From: Novosphingobium guangzhouense | Lineage (GTDB): Bacteria > Pseudomonadota > Alphaproteobacteria > Sphingomonadales > Sphingomonadaceae | Length of the DNA stretch: 64,000 nt | Assembly (NCBI RefSeq): GCF_002896965.1 | Contig: NZ_LYMM01000001.1 | Span: forward strand, 186,001-250,000 | Direction of reading: 5' to 3' | Shown: in pieces, positions 7,187 to 15,300 of the stretch | How positions within the stretch are numbered: position 1 is the first letter of the stretch | Layout of the letters: every line of letters begins with the position of its first letter | Notes under the pieces: generated by a model | Told to the model about the DNA's origin: nothing | The model's input: the letters and a program-made list of their open reading frames with translations, nothing else | The model's database searches: none | Made by a program: the position numbers and the translations under genes

Positions 7187-8789
7187 GTTCGATTATATCA
7201 TCGTCGGCGCAGGCAGTGCCGGCTGCGTCCTTGCCGAACGTCTGAGCGCCGACGGCACGAAGCAGGTGCTTCTCCTCGAAGCGGGTGGCCGCAACGAGGA
7301 ATTGATGGTGCGCATGCCGCGCGGCATGGTGAAGATCTGGACCAAGCCAAAATGGTACTGGCCCTTCCCCGCCGAACAGCAGGGCGAACGGCCTGCGGGC
7401 GAAACCTGGTTCTACGGCAAGGGCCTTGGCGGTTCCAGCGCGGTCAACGGCACATGGTACTTCCGCGGCCAGCCCCGCGATTACGACAGCTGGGAAGCAC
7501 AGGGCAATCAGGGTTGGAACTGGGCCGAGATCGAGCGCTGCTACGAGGAACTCGAACACTACCACGGCAAGGGCTACGGCCGGCGCGGCAAGCGCGGTCC
7601 GCTTGAAGTCACCGACGTGCCCGAAGGCGATCCCGTCCTGACCGGCGCGATCCTGCAGGCTGCGCACGAGGCGGGGATTCCCGTGCTTGATGACGTCAAC
7701 ACGCCCGGCACCGAAGTCGCCGGTCGCACGCAGCAGACGGTGGACCGGCGCGGCGCCCGCGTCACCGCCTATACCGCATTCCTGAAAACGGCGGCCCGGC
7801 GGCCCAATCTTACCATCCTGACCGGCGCGCTGGTGCGCCGCGTGACCTTTGAAGGCAAGCACGCCACCGGGGTACTCGCCGCGATTGACGGAAAGGATAT
7901 CAACTTCACCGCAAGCCGCACCATCCTGACGGCAGGCGTATTGCAGAGCCCCAAGCTGCTCCAGCTTTCCGGCATCGGCCCTGCCGATGTGCTTGACCGC
8001 CACGGCATCGATGTTGTGCACGTGAACCCGCATGTCGGGCGCAACATGAACGAGCACATGATGGTCGCCTTGTCATGGCGGCTCAACAAGGCGCGCGGCC
8101 TCAACCACGAATTCCGGGGATGGCGCGCCTATTGGCACGGCCTGCGTTACGTGCTGACCGGAAAGGGGCTCATGGCATCGCTGCTGCCCGAAGTGTCGGT
8201 CATGGCATCGCTGGAGGCGGACAAGGACTGGCCCGACCTGCAACTTGGCATCTCGCCCTATTCGATGGCAGCATCCGAAGATGACAAGCCCGAGGCCGGG
8301 CGTGGCCAGACCGAAGCAGTCCCCGGCATCACCGCTACCGCATTCTGCCTGCGCCCCAACAGCCACGGCTACGTCGAACTGGCCAGCACCGATCCGGCAG
8401 CACCGCCGCGCCTTGTTCCCAACTGGTTCGCCGCCCCAGAAGACCGCGCCACGATCCTGCGCGCGATCCGCAAGGTGCGCGAAATCATGAGCCAGCCCGC
8501 GCTTGCGCCCTATATCGGCGCGGAAACCGTGCCCGGCCCTTCGATACAAAGCGATGAGGAAATCCAGCAGGCCGCGAACTGGATGGTCTCCACCGGCCTG
8601 CACGGCACCGGCACTTGCCGCATGGGCTCTGCCGAAAGCGGCGTCGTCGATGCCGGGCTGCGTGTCCATGGCGTGACCGGCCTTTACGTGGCGGATTGTT
8701 CTGCCATGCCGACGGGGATATCCGGGAACACGAACGGTCCCGCCATGGCCTTCGCATGGCGCGCGGCAGAAGTGATCGCGGCCCACTGA
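7176..8789 (+). CDS. GMC-family FAD-dependent oxidoreductase
   Basis: 537 residues starting MRTEFDYIIVGAGSAGC, the FAD-binding dinucleotide fold. GMC signature 1 (GGSSAVNGTWYFRG) and signature 2 (GVLQSPKLLQLSGIG) are intact. The C-terminal catalytic His/Asn pair is in HGTGTCRMG and GNTNGP. There is no signal peptide, so it acts in the cytoplasm. GMC enzymes include choline and alcohol dehydrogenases and sugar/glycoside oxidases (e.g. Caulobacter LacA, actinobacterial C-glycoside 3-oxidases). With a GPH symporter, Gfo/Idh and TIM-barrel neighbours, glycoside oxidation is more likely than choline oxidation. Start chosen after a GGGG site, overlapping the transporter's end. Confidence 0.9.
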   Translation: MRTEFDYIIVGAGSAGCVLAERLSADGTKQVLLLEAGGRNEELMVRMPRGMVKIWTKPKWYWPFPAEQQGERPAGETWFYGKGLGGSSAVNGTWYFRGQPRDYDSWEAQGNQGWNWAEIERCYEELEHYHGKGYGRRGKRGPLEVTDVPEGDPVLTGAILQAAHEAGIPVLDDVNTPGTEVAGRTQQTVDRRGARVTAYTAFLKTAARRPNLTILTGALVRRVTFEGKHATGVLAAIDGKDINFTASRTILTAGVLQSPKLLQLSGIGPADVLDRHGIDVVHVNPHVGRNMNEHMMVALSWRLNKARGLNHEFRGWRAYWHGLRYVLTGKGLMASLLPEVSVMASLEADKDWPDLQLGISPYSMAASEDDKPEAGRGQTEAVPGITATAFCLRPNSHGYVELASTDPAAPPRLVPNWFAAPEDRATILRAIRKVREIMSQPALAPYIGAETVPGPSIQSDEEIQQAANWMVSTGLHGTGTCRMGSAESGVVDAGLRVHGVTGLYVADCSAMPTGISGNTNGPAMAFAWRAAEVIAAH

Positions 8790-8899
8790 CGATCGGCAGG
8801 GATGCGAACGGCCCTGCCCGTCGCATCCTTGCCGGACATCGAACTCAGCCTCAATATTTGCACCTTACGCAACTCTGCTTGCCCCGCTGCTTGTGCCTA

Positions 8900-8913
8900 T
8901 GTAACGTTTACAT
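8900..8913. promoter_or_regulatory. LacI-type operator abutting the lacI-like start
   Basis: TGTAACGTTTACA (8900-8912) is a near-perfect dyad, one base short of the consensus TGTAAACGTTTACA. It ends four bases before the ATG of the LacI-family gene, so repressor binding would block transcription of its own gene. It also occupies the place where a ribosome-binding site should be. Confidence 0.65.
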
Positions 8914-8916
8914 ACA

Positions 8917-9945
8917 ATGGCGAATATCAAGGACATCGCCCGCGTTGCGGGAGTATCGGTAGCGACAGTGTCGCGTGCGCTCAGCACCCCCTCGCTGGTG
9001 CGGCCCGCCACGATCGAGCGGATAGAGGCGGCCATCGCCGATCTCAATTACGAACCCAACCACCTTGCCGCCGGCCTGCGCCGCCAGCGCAGCGACAACG
9101 TGATCGTCGCAGTGCCCAGCATCTACAACCCGTTCACCTCCGCTTTCGTGGAAGGGATCGAGAACGTCGCGCGCGCGAACAGGATGCGGGTACTTCTGGG
9201 TATTACCGAAGGCGATCCCGAAACGCTCAACAAGTATACGTCGATGATCGCGGGCAAGCAGGCAGACGGGCTGATCCTGCTGGAAAAGAACCTGCCCGAT
9301 ATCGTCCTCAATCCCCCCGCAAAGGGCAAAATGCCGCCGATGGTAGCGGCCTGCGAATATCCGCCAGACCTCAACCTGCCGCGCGTGCGCACGGACAACC
9401 ATGAAGCCAGCGCCCTTGTCGTGGGCCACCTTGCCGAACTGGGGCACAAGCATATTGCCGCGATTACCGGCCCCCTCGACCAGTTCATGTCGATGGACCG
9501 GCTTTCCGGCTACAAGCTGGGCCTGCTGCGCGCACGGATAGACTTCGATGAAGCGCTGGTCGCTCACGGCGATTTCTCGCTGCAATCGGGTTACGACGCG
9601 ATGATCCGCCTGCTCGACAGCGGGGTGGAATTCACCGCAGTCGCCTGCGCCAATGATGAGATGGCGATGGGCGCGATGAGCGCGCTGCAACAGCGCGGGA
9701 TCTCGGTGCCGGATGATATGTCCGTTGCCGGATTCGACGACTTGCGCTTCGGGGCCTTCGCCATTCCCCCGCTGACAACCGTGCACATCCCTACGGTTGA
9801 GATCGGTGAGGCAGCGATGCGACTTATGCTGGATTCGCTGCTGCTGCAGGATCATGAAGGGCCGGCGCGCGAAGTGGTACTGCCGCATCGGTTGATCGTG
9901 CGCCAGTCCACCGCGGCACCCAGAAAGCGGCGCAAAAAAGCCTGA
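8917..9945 (+). CDS. LacI-family transcriptional regulator
   Basis: 342 residues. The N-terminal helix-turn-helix and hinge are typical (MANIKDIARVAGVSVATVSR, then NYEPNHLAAGLRRQ), followed by a periplasmic-binding-protein-like effector domain ending FGAFAIPPLTTVHIP and a basic tail (RKRRKKA). It is the only LacI protein in the window and closes the sugar-oxidation locus. Similar operators occur at 4747, 8900, 11279, 17461, 17580 and 17862, so it probably controls both flanking operons and the RutA/amidase region, besides itself. The start is fixed by the conserved N-terminus, although there is no Shine-Dalgarno sequence. Confidence 0.93.
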   Translation: MANIKDIARVAGVSVATVSRALSTPSLVRPATIERIEAAIADLNYEPNHLAAGLRRQRSDNVIVAVPSIYNPFTSAFVEGIENVARANRMRVLLGITEGDPETLNKYTSMIAGKQADGLILLEKNLPDIVLNPPAKGKMPPMVAACEYPPDLNLPRVRTDNHEASALVVGHLAELGHKHIAAITGPLDQFMSMDRLSGYKLGLLRARIDFDEALVAHGDFSLQSGYDAMIRLLDSGVEFTAVACANDEMAMGAMSALQQRGISVPDDMSVAGFDDLRFGAFAIPPLTTVHIPTVEIGEAAMRLMLDSLLLQDHEGPAREVVLPHRLIVRQSTAAPRKRRKKA

Positions 9946-9969
9946 ACTTATGCGGGTGAACGTGGCATG

Positions 9970-11208
9970 CTAAATGCTTGCCGCTGCCAATCGCAGTTCC
10001 ACTTCGCGCGCGACGGCGATCAACCGGCGATCGTCATAGCGCGGCGCGACCAGCGACACGCCGATGGGCATCCCTGCGTCACCCCTCGCCAGCGGCAGGT
10101 TGATCACCGGTGCATGCAAAAGGGTCCAGGGCTGGTTGAACCGGGGTTCTCCCGGAGAGCGACCGAGCGGCGCGATACCCGGCGCGCTGGGGGCCAGCAG
10201 TGCATCCAGCCCCGCGATCGCCCGTTCGAAGCCCACCCGCGCCGCCGCCGCACGATCATGCGCTTCGCGCAACCGGGCGTCGGAATATGTCGCCAGCGCA
10301 TCGACCCGCAAGTGGAAGTCGGCATGCAGCAGATCCGGCCGTGCCCGCGCCAGAGCGAGGAAGGCCGCCGCGCCTTCGCGAAACAGGATCGCACGATGAT
10401 CGTCGTTGAGATGCGCGAATTCGGGCAGGCCGGCGATCTCCACCGTTTCGATGCCAGCCCGCGCCATCGCCGCGCTGACACTATCGAAAGCGGCCTGACC
10501 GTCAGGCGCCATTTCGTCCCACCAGGGTGTGCGGAAAACGCCGATGCGCAACCGAGAGCTGTCGAACCGCTCTGCCGAAGCAAGGCCGTAGACGTCACAA
10601 ACGCGGTCGATCATGTCGAGGTCGCGCGCATACCAGCCCACGGTATCCAGACTATTGGCGTAAGTTTTCACGCCTTCGCGGCTGACAAGGCCCCAGCTTG
10701 GCTTGAAGCCATGGATTCCGCAGAAACTGGCGGGACGGATAGTCGACCCGCCGGTTTGCGTCGCCAGGGCCAGCGGCACATGTCCGTCTGCCACTGCCGC
10801 AGCCGATCCGGCCGAGGAGCCGCCCGGCGTGCGCGCCGTGTCATGGGGATTGGCGCTGGCGGCATTGCGCCCGGCAGCGGCAAATTCCGTGGTGTCCGTT
10901 TTCCCGATGATCACCGCACCTGCCGCACGCAAGGTTGCAACACAGGGCGCATCCTCCGACGGAACATGGCCGGAGAATAACGGAGAATTGTGCGTAAGCG
11001 GCATTCCGGCCACTGCAATCACATCCTTTACGCCCACGCAAACACCGTGGAGAGGGCCGGGTTCCGACTGATCCAGCGCCTTCGCCGCAGCCAGCGCCCC
11101 TGCATCATCAACATGCAGCCACGCGCGAACCAGCGCGTCCCGCCCGCCGATACGCTGCAATGCAGCATGGACATTGGCTGTCACAGGGGCGTAGGGGGTC
11201 TGGACCAT
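9970..11208 (-). CDS. Amidase-signature family hydrolase
   Basis: 412 residues, shorter than most family members. The Ser-cisSer-Lys triad is recognisable: Lys in GVCVGVKDVI, cis-Ser in GGSSAGSAAAV, and nucleophilic Ser in TQTGGSTIRPASFCG. It hydrolyses a C-N amide bond of unknown substrate in the cytoplasm; it is too short and context-poor to be GatA. It is divergent from an MFS transporter across a 99-base gap that contains a LacI-type operator, and convergent with the LacI gene. A second amidase lies at 13795 next to a RutA-type monooxygenase, so both may work on the same nitrogenous compound. Confidence 0.88.
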   Translation of the reverse strand: MVQTPYAPVTANVHAALQRIGGRDALVRAWLHVDDAGALAAAKALDQSEPGPLHGVCVGVKDVIAVAGMPLTHNSPLFSGHVPSEDAPCVATLRAAGAVIIGKTDTTEFAAAGRNAASANPHDTARTPGGSSAGSAAAVADGHVPLALATQTGGSTIRPASFCGIHGFKPSWGLVSREGVKTYANSLDTVGWYARDLDMIDRVCDVYGLASAERFDSSRLRIGVFRTPWWDEMAPDGQAAFDSVSAAMARAGIETVEIAGLPEFAHLNDDHRAILFREGAAAFLALARARPDLLHADFHLRVDALATYSDARLREAHDRAAAARVGFERAIAGLDALLAPSAPGIAPLGRSPGEPRFNQPWTLLHAPVINLPLARGDAGMPIGVSLVAPRYDDRRLIAVAREVELRLAAASI

Positions 11209-11278
11209 GGAAATTCGGCTCCCAAGCAGGCGGCACCAAAGTGCGATATCCCGTGAATGTGACTTCCCGCTTGGCTCG

Positions 11279-11292
11279 TGTAAAGCATTACA
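11279..11292. promoter_or_regulatory. LacI-like operator between amidase and MFS genes
   Basis: TGTAAAGCATTACA has perfect TGTAA/TTACA half-sites, with a GC centre in place of CG. It sits in the divergent gap between the amidase (start 11208) and the MFS gene (start 11308), 16 bases before the latter's ATG. It fits the same regulator as the other sites, with less certainty because of the changed centre. Confidence 0.5.
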
Positions 11293-11307
11293 TTATGCAG
11301 TGCAGCA

Positions 11308-12522
11308 ATGACCGCCACATCGACCGCCCATAGCGCGCCTGAAAAGGCGCCGTCCATCGCCTCCGCGCTGGCCACCACGACGACGATCCAGATCCTGTCG
11401 ACGATGACGGCACTGGCGCTTACGGGCATTGCGCCGCTGGTCGCAGGACAATTCGGGCTGGCGCCGCATTATGTCGGTTATCAGATCAGCGTGATCTATG
11501 CCGCCGGAACCTTTGCTTCTGCCATGGCCGGCACGCTGATCCAGCATCGAGGGCCGGTGCAGGTAGAGCAGCTTGCCCTGGCCTGCTTCGGCACTGCGCT
11601 TCTGCTGCTGACAAGCGCAAGCCCGTGGCTGGCATTGCTGGCATCAATGGTGATCGGCCTGGGTTACGGGGTGCAGAACCCGGCGTCGGCGCAAATTCTT
11701 GGCGCCGTCACTCCGCCGCACCGCCGCTCCCTGATCTTCTCGATCAAGCAGGCCGGTGTGCCGATCGGCGGCGTCCTGGCAGCATTGCTGATCCCTGCGA
11801 TGGCCGGGTGGCTGGGCTGGCGCACGACGTTCGTAGTGGGCGCAGTCCCGTGTTTTGCCATGATCGGCGTGCTGGCGCTAAAAGGCGGGCCGCAACGCCC
11901 CCCCGCCCCGGCCACGATCTCGGTCTGGCGCGGCTTCATCTATGAGCAGCGCCTGGTCTGGGGCAAGGCGCCGCTACGTGTCCTGGCGATGCTGGGGATG
12001 CTTTATTCCTCGCTTCAGCTTTCGCTGTCTGCCTTCGCCGTCATCATGCTGGTCGAACATCACTGGTCGATGGTCGAAGCCGGTCTTGTCGCCGGGGCGG
12101 TGCAGGCTTGCGGAGCACTTGGCCGCGTCTCATGGGGTGGGCTGGGCGACCGGTACGGCGGCTTCACGGTGCTTGCCCTGATCGGCGTCGTATCGATGGC
12201 CTGCATGATCGCATTGTGGTGGCTTGATACCCTGCCCGCCGTGGTGGCGATCGGCGTGCTGTGCATATTCGGCTTCTGCATGAGCGGTTGGAACGGCGTG
12301 GTCATGGCCGAATGCACGCACCACTGTGCACCTGAAGACGCCGGCCGTGTGATTGGCGGGTCCCTGGTCTACACCTTTATCGGCGTGATGATCGGCCCTG
12401 CGGCAATGGCGACGATCTACGGCTTGTGCGGTGATTACGGCACAAGCTTCCTGCTGGTGAGCTGGGTTGCTGGCCTTGGTGCCTTGCTGGCAGCGCGGGC
12501 GTCTCTGGCTGCACGCGACTGA
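11308..12522 (+). CDS. MFS transporter
   Basis: 404 residues, 12 predicted membrane helices, no cleavable signal. An acidic/polar N-terminal tail (MTATSTAHSAPEKAPS) precedes the first helix. The loop between helices 2 and 3 is unusual for MFS (LIQHRGPVQVEQ), and the protein most resembles the CynX/NarK-like branch of general MFS carriers. The substrate cannot be read from sequence. It is divergent from the amidase and near the RutA operon, so uptake of a nitrogenous intermediate or of the amidase substrate is a reasonable inference. Confidence 0.85.
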   Translation: MTATSTAHSAPEKAPSIASALATTTTIQILSTMTALALTGIAPLVAGQFGLAPHYVGYQISVIYAAGTFASAMAGTLIQHRGPVQVEQLALACFGTALLLLTSASPWLALLASMVIGLGYGVQNPASAQILGAVTPPHRRSLIFSIKQAGVPIGGVLAALLIPAMAGWLGWRTTFVVGAVPCFAMIGVLALKGGPQRPPAPATISVWRGFIYEQRLVWGKAPLRVLAMLGMLYSSLQLSLSAFAVIMLVEHHWSMVEAGLVAGAVQACGALGRVSWGGLGDRYGGFTVLALIGVVSMACMIALWWLDTLPAVVAIGVLCIFGFCMSGWNGVVMAECTHHCAPEDAGRVIGGSLVYTFIGVMIGPAAMATIYGLCGDYGTSFLLVSWVAGLGALLAARASLAARD

Positions 12523-12602
12523 GCTGCACCTTTCAGATTTCCGCATGAGCGGATTTGAGGAGCGTCGCGCTTCACCCGTTTCAAACGCACAGAGTTGAAA
12601 AA

Positions 12603-12631
12603 GGCCGGTCACGCTGGGTGCGTGACCGGCC
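12603..12631 (-). terminator. Rho-independent terminator after rutA-like gene
   Basis: A perfect 12-bp stem (12603-12614 with 12620-12631) and a 5-base loop. On the minus strand it is followed by TTTTTC. It lies 57 bases past the end of the RutA-like gene and marks the end of the TonB receptor-amidase-RutA transcription unit. It may also act on the convergent MFS transcript. Confidence 0.88.
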
Positions 12632-12687
12632 GAGGCAGTTTGGACAGCCCGATGGAGAGAAAGACCGGGCCGTCAGGGTAACTCAGA

Positions 12688-13770
12688 TCAGGCTGCTACA
12701 AGGCGATCCTGACGGCAGGCCATCAGCGGCTGCACCTTCTCGCCAAAGTCGACGAGGCCCTTTTCGAAGTCATCGAAGGTCAGCATGATGCCCTTGGTGC
12801 CGGGCACCGATGCGGCTTCGTCCAGCAGCCCGGCGACCGTTTCGTAGGAACCGACGAACGTACCGATACCAAGGTTCACAGCGCCTTCGGGCAGGTTGAT
12901 GTGGCGCGCGGTCGAGCCTTCACCGGCCGTCTTGTCAGCCGCGCCCTGATCGCTCATCCACGCCAGCGCGTCGACGTCTGCGCCTTCGCGGTAGGACTGC
13001 CACTTGGCCATCGCCTTTTCGTCAGTCTCGTCGGCGATCACCATGCACAGGATGTAGGCGCCCACGTCGCGGCCGGTCTTCTTGGCTGCTTCCACCAGCG
13101 CCTCGACTGTCGGCGCGTGCTTGGTCGGCTTGTTGAGGCCACCGGCGGTGACAAAGTTGTAGTCGCCATAGTTCGACACGAATTCCATGCCGCGCGCCGA
13201 CTGGCCCGCACCCACGATCTCGATCTTGCCGGTGCTGGGCTTGGGCAGAAGATGGCAGTCTTCCATCTGGAAATGCTCACCCTTGAAGTCCGACTTGCCG
13301 TCCGCCCACAGGTCCTTCATCACCTGGACGTATTCGCTGGCGTAGTCGTAGCGGTGACCGAAGTAGGCATCGCCCGGCCACATGCCCATCTGTTCGTATT
13401 CGCCCTTGGCCCAGCCGGTGACGACGTTGACGCCGAAACGGCCCGGTGCGACCGAATCGATTGTCACCGCCATGCGCGCAACCATGGCCGGCGGCAGGGT
13501 AAGAATAGCCGTCGAAGCGAACAGCTTGATCTTGCTGGTGACAGCGGCAAGCGCGCTCATCAGCGTGAAGCTTTCGAGGTTGTAGTCCCAGAACTCGGTC
13601 TTGCCGCCGAAACCGCGCAGCTTGATCATCGAAAGCGCGAAGTCGAAGCCATAGCCTTCGGCCGTCTGGACCAGCTTCTTGTTCATTTCGAAGCTGGGTT
13701 TGTACTGCGGAGCGTTCTCGGAAATCAGCCAACCGTTGTTGCCGATGGGAATGAACAGACCAATATCCAT
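12688..13770 (-). CDS. rutA: RutA-type pyrimidine monooxygenase (luciferase-like)
   Basis: 360 residues, the same length as E. coli RutA, and closely alike over the whole chain: [11 protein letters not shown] near the start, [42 protein letters not shown], and the end segment [11 protein letters not shown]...QPLM. RutA is an FMN-dependent enzyme that opens the uracil or thymine ring between N3 and C4. AGGAG lies seven bases before the ATG. The other rut genes (rutBCDEFG) are absent; instead an amidase is 24 bases upstream in the same operon, with a TonB receptor before it. The true ring substrate may therefore differ from uracil. Confidence 0.88.
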   Translation of the reverse strand: MDIGLFIPIGNNGWLISENAPQYKPSFEMNKKLVQTAEGYGFDFALSMIKLRGFGGKTEFWDYNLESFTLMSALAAVTSKIKLFASTAILTLPPAMVARMAVTIDSVAPGRFGVNVVTGWAKGEYEQMGMWPGDAYFGHRYDYASEYVQVMKDLWADGKSDFKGEHFQMEDCHLLPKPSTGKIEIVGAGQSARGMEFVSNYGDYNFVTAGGLNKPTKHAPTVEALVEAAKKTGRDVGAYILCMVIADETDEKAMAKWQSYREGADVDALAWMSDQGAADKTAGEGSTARHINLPEGAVNLGIGTFVGSYETVAGLLDEAASVPGTKGIMLTFDDFEKGLVDFGEKVQPLMACRQDRLVAA

Positions 13771-13794
13771 TGCAATGCTCCTGGGAGAGAGAAG

Positions 13795-15162
13795 TTAAGG
13801 GAGAGGAGGAGGAGACGGTACGCGCGCCAGCCAGGAAGTCGCCTGTTCATAGGCAAACCCTCCACGCAGCAAGAATTGTTCGGAATGGGGACGTCCGACG
13901 AGTTGCAAGGCAAGCGGCAGGCCGCGCGCATCAAAGCCCATCGGCGTAACAAGCGCCGGAAAGCCCAGCATCGAGATCGTGCGCGTAAGCGCGGACAGTT
14001 CCGCTACCATTGCCTGCATCTCGGCGCCGCCGGTTGCGCCGACCTGGCTGGCCAGCGGCACCGGGAAACGCGATGCAGGGGTAAGCAGGAGGTCTACGCC
14101 GGAGAACGGACCTGCCAGCATGTCCGACTGCGCGGATTTGCGGCGACCAAGCGCAGCCAGATAAGCGTCGGGAGGCACAGCCGCGCCGGCCAGCAGCCGG
14201 TTGCGCACCTGATCTCCGAAATCTTCCGATCGATCGGCAAGGTGCCGCGCATGGAAGGCCGCAGCTTCGGGCGCCCATATGTCCGCGGCAATATCGGGAT
14301 AGCCCGAATGGTCGGGGATCGCCACATCGACGACTTTCGCACCCAGATCCGCAAAGACCTGCCTTGCTGTGGCAAAGGCAGCGGCGACTTCCGGATGAAG
14401 GTCGTTGGTGAAGTAGCTGGTCGGCACGCCGATCGTCATGCCCGAACAGTCGGCAACCAGATGTGCTTCGTATTCGCTATCCGACAGCACATCCATCAGG
14501 CGCGCCAATGAACGGCTGGAAGTGGACAGCGGCCCCGCCGTGTCCAGCGTCCTCGACAGCGGCATCATCGCAGTATCGGGAAGCAGCCCATTCGTGGGCT
14601 TGAGCCCGGCCACGCCGCAGAAGGCCGCAGGAAGGCGCACGGAACCACCAGTGTCCGATCCCAGCGCCCCCGTGACGATGCGCGCGCCCACCGCTGCGCC
14701 CGAACCCGATGACGACCCGCCAGAGATCGCATCGCCGTTCCATGGATTGCGACACCGGCCAAGATGCGCGTTGTGGCCGGTCGGGCCCATCGCGAACTCG
14801 GCCATGTGCAGGCGGCCGATCGTGATCGCGCCTGCCGCGGCCAGCCTGGCCATTAGCGGCGATGTTTCGGTGGGCACATGGCCCTGCCAGATTTTCGAGC
14901 CGGCCTCGGTGGGGATACCGGCGCGGTAGAACATGTCCTTGTGCGCCAGAGGCACACCATGCAGAGGCCCCCGCAGCGATCCGCGCCTGCGCTGTTCATC
15001 GCAGGCACGCGCCTGATCAAGCGCAGTCTCTGCCTCGATCGCGACGAATGCGTTCAGATCGCGCCAATCCTCGGCGCGCTCCAGCGCATCGGTGACGGCA
15101 TCGACGGCGCTCAAAGCACCGCTGACGATGGCCTGTGCAAGTTCGACGAGATCGTGAGGCAT
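13795..15162 (-). CDS. Amidase-signature family hydrolase
   Basis: 455 residues from ATG 15162 (preceded by GGACAGGAC); the upstream extension to 15288 is not protein-like. Triad segments are intact: Lys in VPLAHKDMFY, cis-Ser in ISGGSSSGSGAAV, Ser in SDTGGSVRLPAAFCG. It lies between the TonB receptor and the RutA-like gene in one operon (24 bases from the latter), so it likely hydrolyses an amide or ureido group released by, or feeding, the RutA reaction. This is the step that the unrelated isochorismatase-like RutB performs in the E. coli pathway. The cellular site is the cytoplasm (no signal peptide). GatA is unlikely since gatB and gatC are absent. Confidence 0.88.
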   Translation of the reverse strand: MPHDLVELAQAIVSGALSAVDAVTDALERAEDWRDLNAFVAIEAETALDQARACDEQRRRGSLRGPLHGVPLAHKDMFYRAGIPTEAGSKIWQGHVPTETSPLMARLAAAGAITIGRLHMAEFAMGPTGHNAHLGRCRNPWNGDAISGGSSSGSGAAVGARIVTGALGSDTGGSVRLPAAFCGVAGLKPTNGLLPDTAMMPLSRTLDTAGPLSTSSRSLARLMDVLSDSEYEAHLVADCSGMTIGVPTSYFTNDLHPEVAAAFATARQVFADLGAKVVDVAIPDHSGYPDIAADIWAPEAAAFHARHLADRSEDFGDQVRNRLLAGAAVPPDAYLAALGRRKSAQSDMLAGPFSGVDLLLTPASRFPVPLASQVGATGGAEMQAMVAELSALTRTISMLGFPALVTPMGFDARGLPLALQLVGRPHSEQFLLRGGFAYEQATSWLARVPSPPPLP

Positions 15163-15217
15163 GGCTGTCCTGTCCGCGAGGATCGGGTGTTTCGGTGCGG
15201 ATGGGAAGAGGGTTACC

Positions 15218-15251
15218 CCCACCCCCCGCGCTTGCGCTCGCGGAGGGTGGG
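15218..15251. other. GC-rich hairpin between receptor and amidase
   Basis: A 13-bp stem with one C-A mismatch (15218-15230 with 15239-15251) and an 8-base loop, in the 138-base gap between the TonB receptor stop and the amidase start. No U-run follows on the minus strand. It may stabilise the 3' end of the receptor message or reduce readthrough into the enzymes. Confidence 0.5.
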
Positions 15252-15300
15252 AGGGAGCGCGGGACAGTCCGGAGGAGAGAAGGACCATCCCGCTTTCTCG

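Noticed and set aside
9970..15162. Reading the two amidases as GatA of the tRNA amidotransferase
   Set aside because: gatB and gatC are absent and the genes sit in a catabolic regulon.
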